Part shown: positions 4,962 to 5,370 of the stretch, piece after piece
How the letters are laid out: the number at the start of each line of letters is the position of its first letter
Numbering within the stretch: the stretch's first letter is position 1
Notes under the pieces: model-generated
Databases searched by the model: none
The model's input: the letters and a program-made list of their open reading frames with translations, nothing else
What the model was told of the DNA's origin: nothing
Assembly (NCBI GenBank): GCA_039808665.1
Contig: JBDHTO010000080.1
Span: forward strand, 1 to 5,370
DNA: 5,370 nucleotides
Source of the DNA: JBDHTO01 sp039808665
Lineage (GTDB): Bacteria > Pseudomonadota > Alphaproteobacteria > Paracaedibacterales > JAKBAR01
Reading direction: 5' to 3'
Made by a program: the position numbers and the translations under genes

Positions 4962-5370
4962 GAAACCTTTTGAAGATTATGCTTCTTGGCGTTGCTGTTG
5001 CGCCGTCTCTTTACGCAAGTGGTCTTTACCCACAAGCGAATACAGGACAACCCATGATCGCGGCACAAGGTGTTCCATCCTATGGCATACCACAAACTGC
5101 ATTCTCTTATCCTAATATGGTTGGAAACCAAATAACTCCCGCAACACAAGGGTCCGTTCCACCCTATTACCCACAAAATACAGGACAACCTGTCCCCACC
5201 TCTGATGGGGGAGGACAAGTCCTCCAAGATGCCGCAGGCAACGACTTTGTCTATGTCGATGGAAAACCTATACAAGTTAAACTTGATCCTGCAACAGGAC
5301 AGTGGAATCCCGTCACCACCCCTCAAAAAGGGGACGGTAAAAAGGGCTCGAAAAAAGCAAAGAAGGAAGA
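4958..5370 (+). CDS. Unrecognised secreted Pro/Gln/Gly-rich protein, C-terminus cut by window edge
   Basis: Open from ATG 4958 to the right edge: 137 codons with no stop. GAGGA seven bases upstream fixes the start. A Sec signal peptide is visible: MGNLLK, core IMLLGVAVAPSL, cleavage after LYA (20); the LYA ending is shared with the secreted protein at 1741-2427. The mature part is low in complexity and rich in Pro, Gln, Gly, Asn, Thr and Tyr, with an imperfect repeat YPQANTGQP (24-32) and YPQNTGQP (71-78). Residues 83-118 (GGGQVLQDAAGNDFVYVDGK to TGQWNPV) look like a small beta-rich unit, and the visible end is strongly basic (KKGSKKAKKE, 128-137). I recognise no domain. The composition would suit a secreted or surface-anchored linker-type protein, and the lysine-rich tail may lie close to the true C-terminus. 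It follows mlaC on the same strand after 114 bases. A 138-codon reading frame on the opposite strand (4910-5326) is judged a shadow. Confidence 0.8.
   Translation, partial: MGNLLKIMLLGVAVAPSLYASGLYPQANTGQPMIAAQGVPSYGIPQTAFSYPNMVGNQITPATQGSVPPYYPQNTGQPVPTSDGGGQVLQDAAGNDFVYVDGKPIQVKLDPATGQWNPVTTPQKGDGKKGSKKAKKE
5027..5190 (+). repeat. Two imperfect direct repeats within the last gene
   Basis: Copy 1 (5027-5052) and copy 2 (5168-5190) share TACCCACAA and AATACAGGACAACC and differ only by a three-base GCG insertion in copy 1, so they are nearly identical at DNA level and stay in frame. They encode the YPQ(A)NTGQP repeats. The near-identity suggests a fairly recent internal duplication. A weaker echo, ATGQW, follows at about residue 112. 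Confidence 0.7.

Noticed and set aside
4910..5326. 138-codon reading frame on the minus strand opposite the last gene
   Set aside because: Its product is Cys/Trp-rich and without a domain or signal peptide, while the plus-strand frame has a Shine-Dalgarno, a signal peptide and coherent repeats.

Overview
The window reads as bacterial chromosome from an alphaproteobacterium of modest G+C content. The basis is a UvrD/PcrA-type helicase, a CsrA homologue, a stand-alone MlaC-family lipid carrier and a DUF4139 protein, with AT-rich spacers carrying TTAA-N7-TTAA boxes like those bound by the alphaproteobacterial regulator CtrA. The mix of housekeeping genes and unrecognised small exported proteins would suit a host-associated lineage such as the Holosporales, but that placement is inference. 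I see no mobile element, CRISPR array, tRNA, rRNA or phage gene.

Layout: four genes lie on the minus strand and two on the plus strand, diverging from a 133-base spacer (4114-4246). Minus strand, from the spacer leftwards: csrA (3835-4113); a secreted DUF4139 protein (2583-3842) that overlaps the csrA stop by 8 bases; an AT-rich spacer (2428-2582); an unrecognised secreted protein (1741-2427); a 112-base spacer (1629-1740) with no convincing signal; and uvrD (1-1628), whose C-terminal part runs off the left edge. Plus strand: an mlaC-like gene (4247-4843), a 114-base spacer with two overlapping hairpins, and a small secreted Pro/Gln/Gly-rich protein (from 4958) that runs off the right edge.

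Four of the six products carry Sec-type signal peptides, so the centre of the window is mainly a set of envelope or exported proteins around the RNA-binding regulator CsrA. The coupled csrA-DUF4139 pair is the clearest functional unit. A short hairpin inside the csrA 3' end presents the Shine-Dalgarno GAGGA of the DUF4139 gene in its loop, the geometry CsrA proteins recognise, so CsrA may control its own downstream partner. The last gene has a similar hairpin over its start. Separately, the mlaC promoter region and the leader of the 1741-2427 gene share a TTAA-N7-TTAA box followed directly by TACATT (one extra A in mlaC), hinting at shared cell-cycle-type control. Nothing here amounts to a demonstrated new system; these regulatory arrangements and the two unrecognised exported proteins deserve the second look.
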